Below, one piece after another: positions 58,301 to 61,300 of a stretch of 64,000 bases of DNA. The notes under the pieces are model-generated. The model saw only the letters and a list, made by a program, of their open reading frames with translations, had not been told where the DNA came from and did no database searches. The translations under genes and the position numbers were made by a program. Positions within the stretch are counted from its first letter, which is position 1. Every line of letters begins with the position of its first letter. The DNA is taken from the NCBI GenBank assembly GCA_963837285.1, contig CAWIMS010000003.1:310001-374000 (forward strand), read 5' to 3'. The stretch is from Planosporangium sp963837285 (GTDB taxonomy: Bacteria > Actinomycetota > Actinomycetes > Mycobacteriales > Micromonosporaceae).

Positions 58301-61300
58301 GCTCGACGCCACGGTGGTGTTCCTGGGCCGGCCGACCCGGACCCCGCCGCCCGAGGTCGTGGCGCGTGCCTTCGAGCTGTTCGGCGACGCCTCGGACGAC
58401 ACTGTCCTCGCCGGCGGCGACCCCGACACCGGCGAGTACCTGCGGTTGCCGCGGCCCGCGGCGACCGGCCAACCGGCCACCGCCGGCCAACCGGCCACCG
58501 TCAGCGAGCCGGTTACCCGGCACCAGATGGACACGGTCGAGCACGCGGACATCCTGCGGACCCGCAGGCCGCTCCCCGCACCGCCGGTGCCGGCGCACCC
58601 GGCGCCCGGCGGTGGCGTGCTGCCGCTCCAGCCGAACGAGGTCGAGTTGGCCACCACGGTGGTGACGTTCCCGGCCGGGAGCAAGGACATCGCGCCGAAC
58701 TGGACCGACCAGGCGATGGACGAATTCGTCGCCGACGTTCTGCACTACGTCGAGTTGTATGACCTGGCGGACCTGCGGATCGTGATCGAGGCGGGCGGCA
58801 CCGGCCTGGTCGGGTTGACCGACGTGCTCGGCAACGTGCCGTTGCTGGGTGGCCCGGCCACTCGTGCGTCGGCCCAGCGGGCGGTGCGTACCGGTGCCGA
58901 ACGGGCCAGGGCGGCCCGGGCCTACCTGTTGAACCGGCTGCGCCACGGCATCGGGCGGATCGCGCGGATCACGATGACCCAGGGGGCGGTGGAGGCCCGG
59001 CTCGGGCAGCTGCTGCCGGCCGGTTCGGCCCGCAGCGCGGGACAGCGGCAGCCCCGCCGCGCGGTGATTTCGCTGGTGCGTTCGTACGACCTGACCGGCA
59101 CGCGCCCGTACCAGCCGCACATGCCCCCGCGCACCATGTTCCGGGTGGACTTCACCGCCATCGCGCGGGAGTACCGGATCGCCGGGCAGCAGCCGCCGAC
59201 CTACGACCAGATCCGCGGCCGGTTCGGCGCGCTGGAACCGCGGATCCTCACCGACCCGCGGATCCGGTGGCACCGCGCATCCACGACCATCGAGATCGGC
59301 TACCCGGACGACGCCCAGCTCGAATTCCGGTACCCACAATTCTTCAACTGGCTGAACACCGCGGCGGGCGTGCTCCTGCCCACGCTGCCGGCGGTCACGA
59401 CCGAGCCCCCGGTGTACCAGGTCTTCGGCACCGCCGCGGGCCGGGGCTACCTGCGGGCGGGCCGCCAGGAACTGTTCGCCCGGATGGGCCAGACGGTCGG
59501 CCAGATCCAGGCCAGCAACTACGCCGCCTACCAACGCGCCTTGCCCCCGGCCATGCTCAACACCCTGGACGCGCGGCTGCGGACCGCCACCGACGCCGCC
59601 TCGGCGATCCAGCTCCTGCTGCCCCGGTTCCCCGGGTTCATCATCGGCGAGATACACCACGAACCCGACACGTGGGACTTCCTGTACGACAACCTCGACG
59701 CCCTCCGGGCGGTCGGAGTGAACACGATCTACCACGAGTTGTTCCGGCACAGCGACCAACATCTGCTGGACGAGTTCTTCGACAGCCGCCACGGGACGCC
59801 GATGTCGGCGGAGCTCACGCACCTGCTCGCCACGGTGGAACAGGGCTACCGCCTACAGCACCGCAGGTCCAGGCCGACCGCGCTCTTCGCCGAGGCGAGA
59901 CGGCGCGGCATCCGGTTCGTCGGCATCGACATCGCGGTGTCCTACCTGAACTCGTCGCCGGGCGCCAACCGGAACCAGGCCGAGGCGGACCGGCTGGCCG
60001 CCATGAACATCCACGCGCACAGCATCATCGCCCGCCATCCGGCCAACCGCGGCGCCAACGGCAGGTACGTCGTCATGACCGGCCTGGCCCACGTCCACAC
60101 CCAGAACACCGCGGGCACCCCGGTGCCGGGACTGTCCCAACTGCTGCACGTGCCCGGCGTCGCCGTCGGACGGCGCACCGCCACACCCGCGCGGATCCGT
60201 CTTCTCGTCGAGAACCGCAACGCCAGGGCGACGCCGCAGCCCTTGCCGGTTCCCGGCCAGTTCGGCCTCGCGACTGTGCCCGCCGGGACGGCGAACGTCT
60301 CCCTCGGCGCCGGACCTGGGCAGCAGCGGCCCACCACCACGAACTTCGGGGCGTCGGTGCCGGCCACGGCGGTGCGGGGCCCGCATCTGGTGCCGGGTCT
60401 GCCCGCGGTGCCGATGGTGAACGCCGCCCCGGTCGAGTTGTATGTGTGGACACCGGTGCTGGCCGCCGCATTGAACAACGGTCTGGTGTCGGCGGAGCCG
60501 TACCTGGTGGTCTGGTCGGACCCGGAGGTGGCGGCGCGGACGCATTCGGGCGGTCACCTGTTGCGGGTGCGGGTGCCGGCCGGTGGGGCGGCGGTGCTGG
60601 ACCGCAGCGGTCGCCGCCGCGCGCTGGGGCTGGCCAACGCTTTTGCGGGCAACACGTTCGTGCTGCCGGCGGCGTGGCTTGCCGGGACGCGGGTGGTCGG
60701 TGCGTTCGTGGTCGACGGCGCGGGTGGGATCGGGGCTTCGGTCAACGTGGTGCAGACGGCGCTGCGACACGCTGCCCCGGTCGATGTGTACGAGCCGGTG
60801 GTGACCAGCTACCTGGCGGCGTACGGCCTGGCGATGTCCGGGGCGCCGCGGCTGGCGCTGCCGCCGAACACCGTGCGGACGCTGGTCGGGCGGCATGCCC
60901 GGCTGGTGCCCGGCGGGGTGGTGGAGGAGTACCTCCCCGAGGTGTTCGGCGCCCCGAAGATCGTGGAGTTGCTGGGCCGCGTCAACCGTGCGCTGGACGC
61001 GGTGACCGGCAACGCCAGGACGACGGTCGTGGCGTTCGTCAACGACCTGCTGCTCGCCGCGTCATTGGTCCCGGCACGCGACACCGGTACCAACTGGCGG
61101 CATACCCAAGGCACGGACATCCTGGTGGCCGACCGGCGGGCGATCGAGCCGGTGTCGGTGAACCTGCTCGTCGACGTGCTGCGGGCCATCGCGGACACGC
61201 TGGAGGATCCGGCCGGGGGTAACCCGATGGACGCCGACCGGCTGGCGGGGCTGGGCTACCGGCCCGACCAGCGGCTGGCCGAGCGGCTGGCCCGGCTCGC

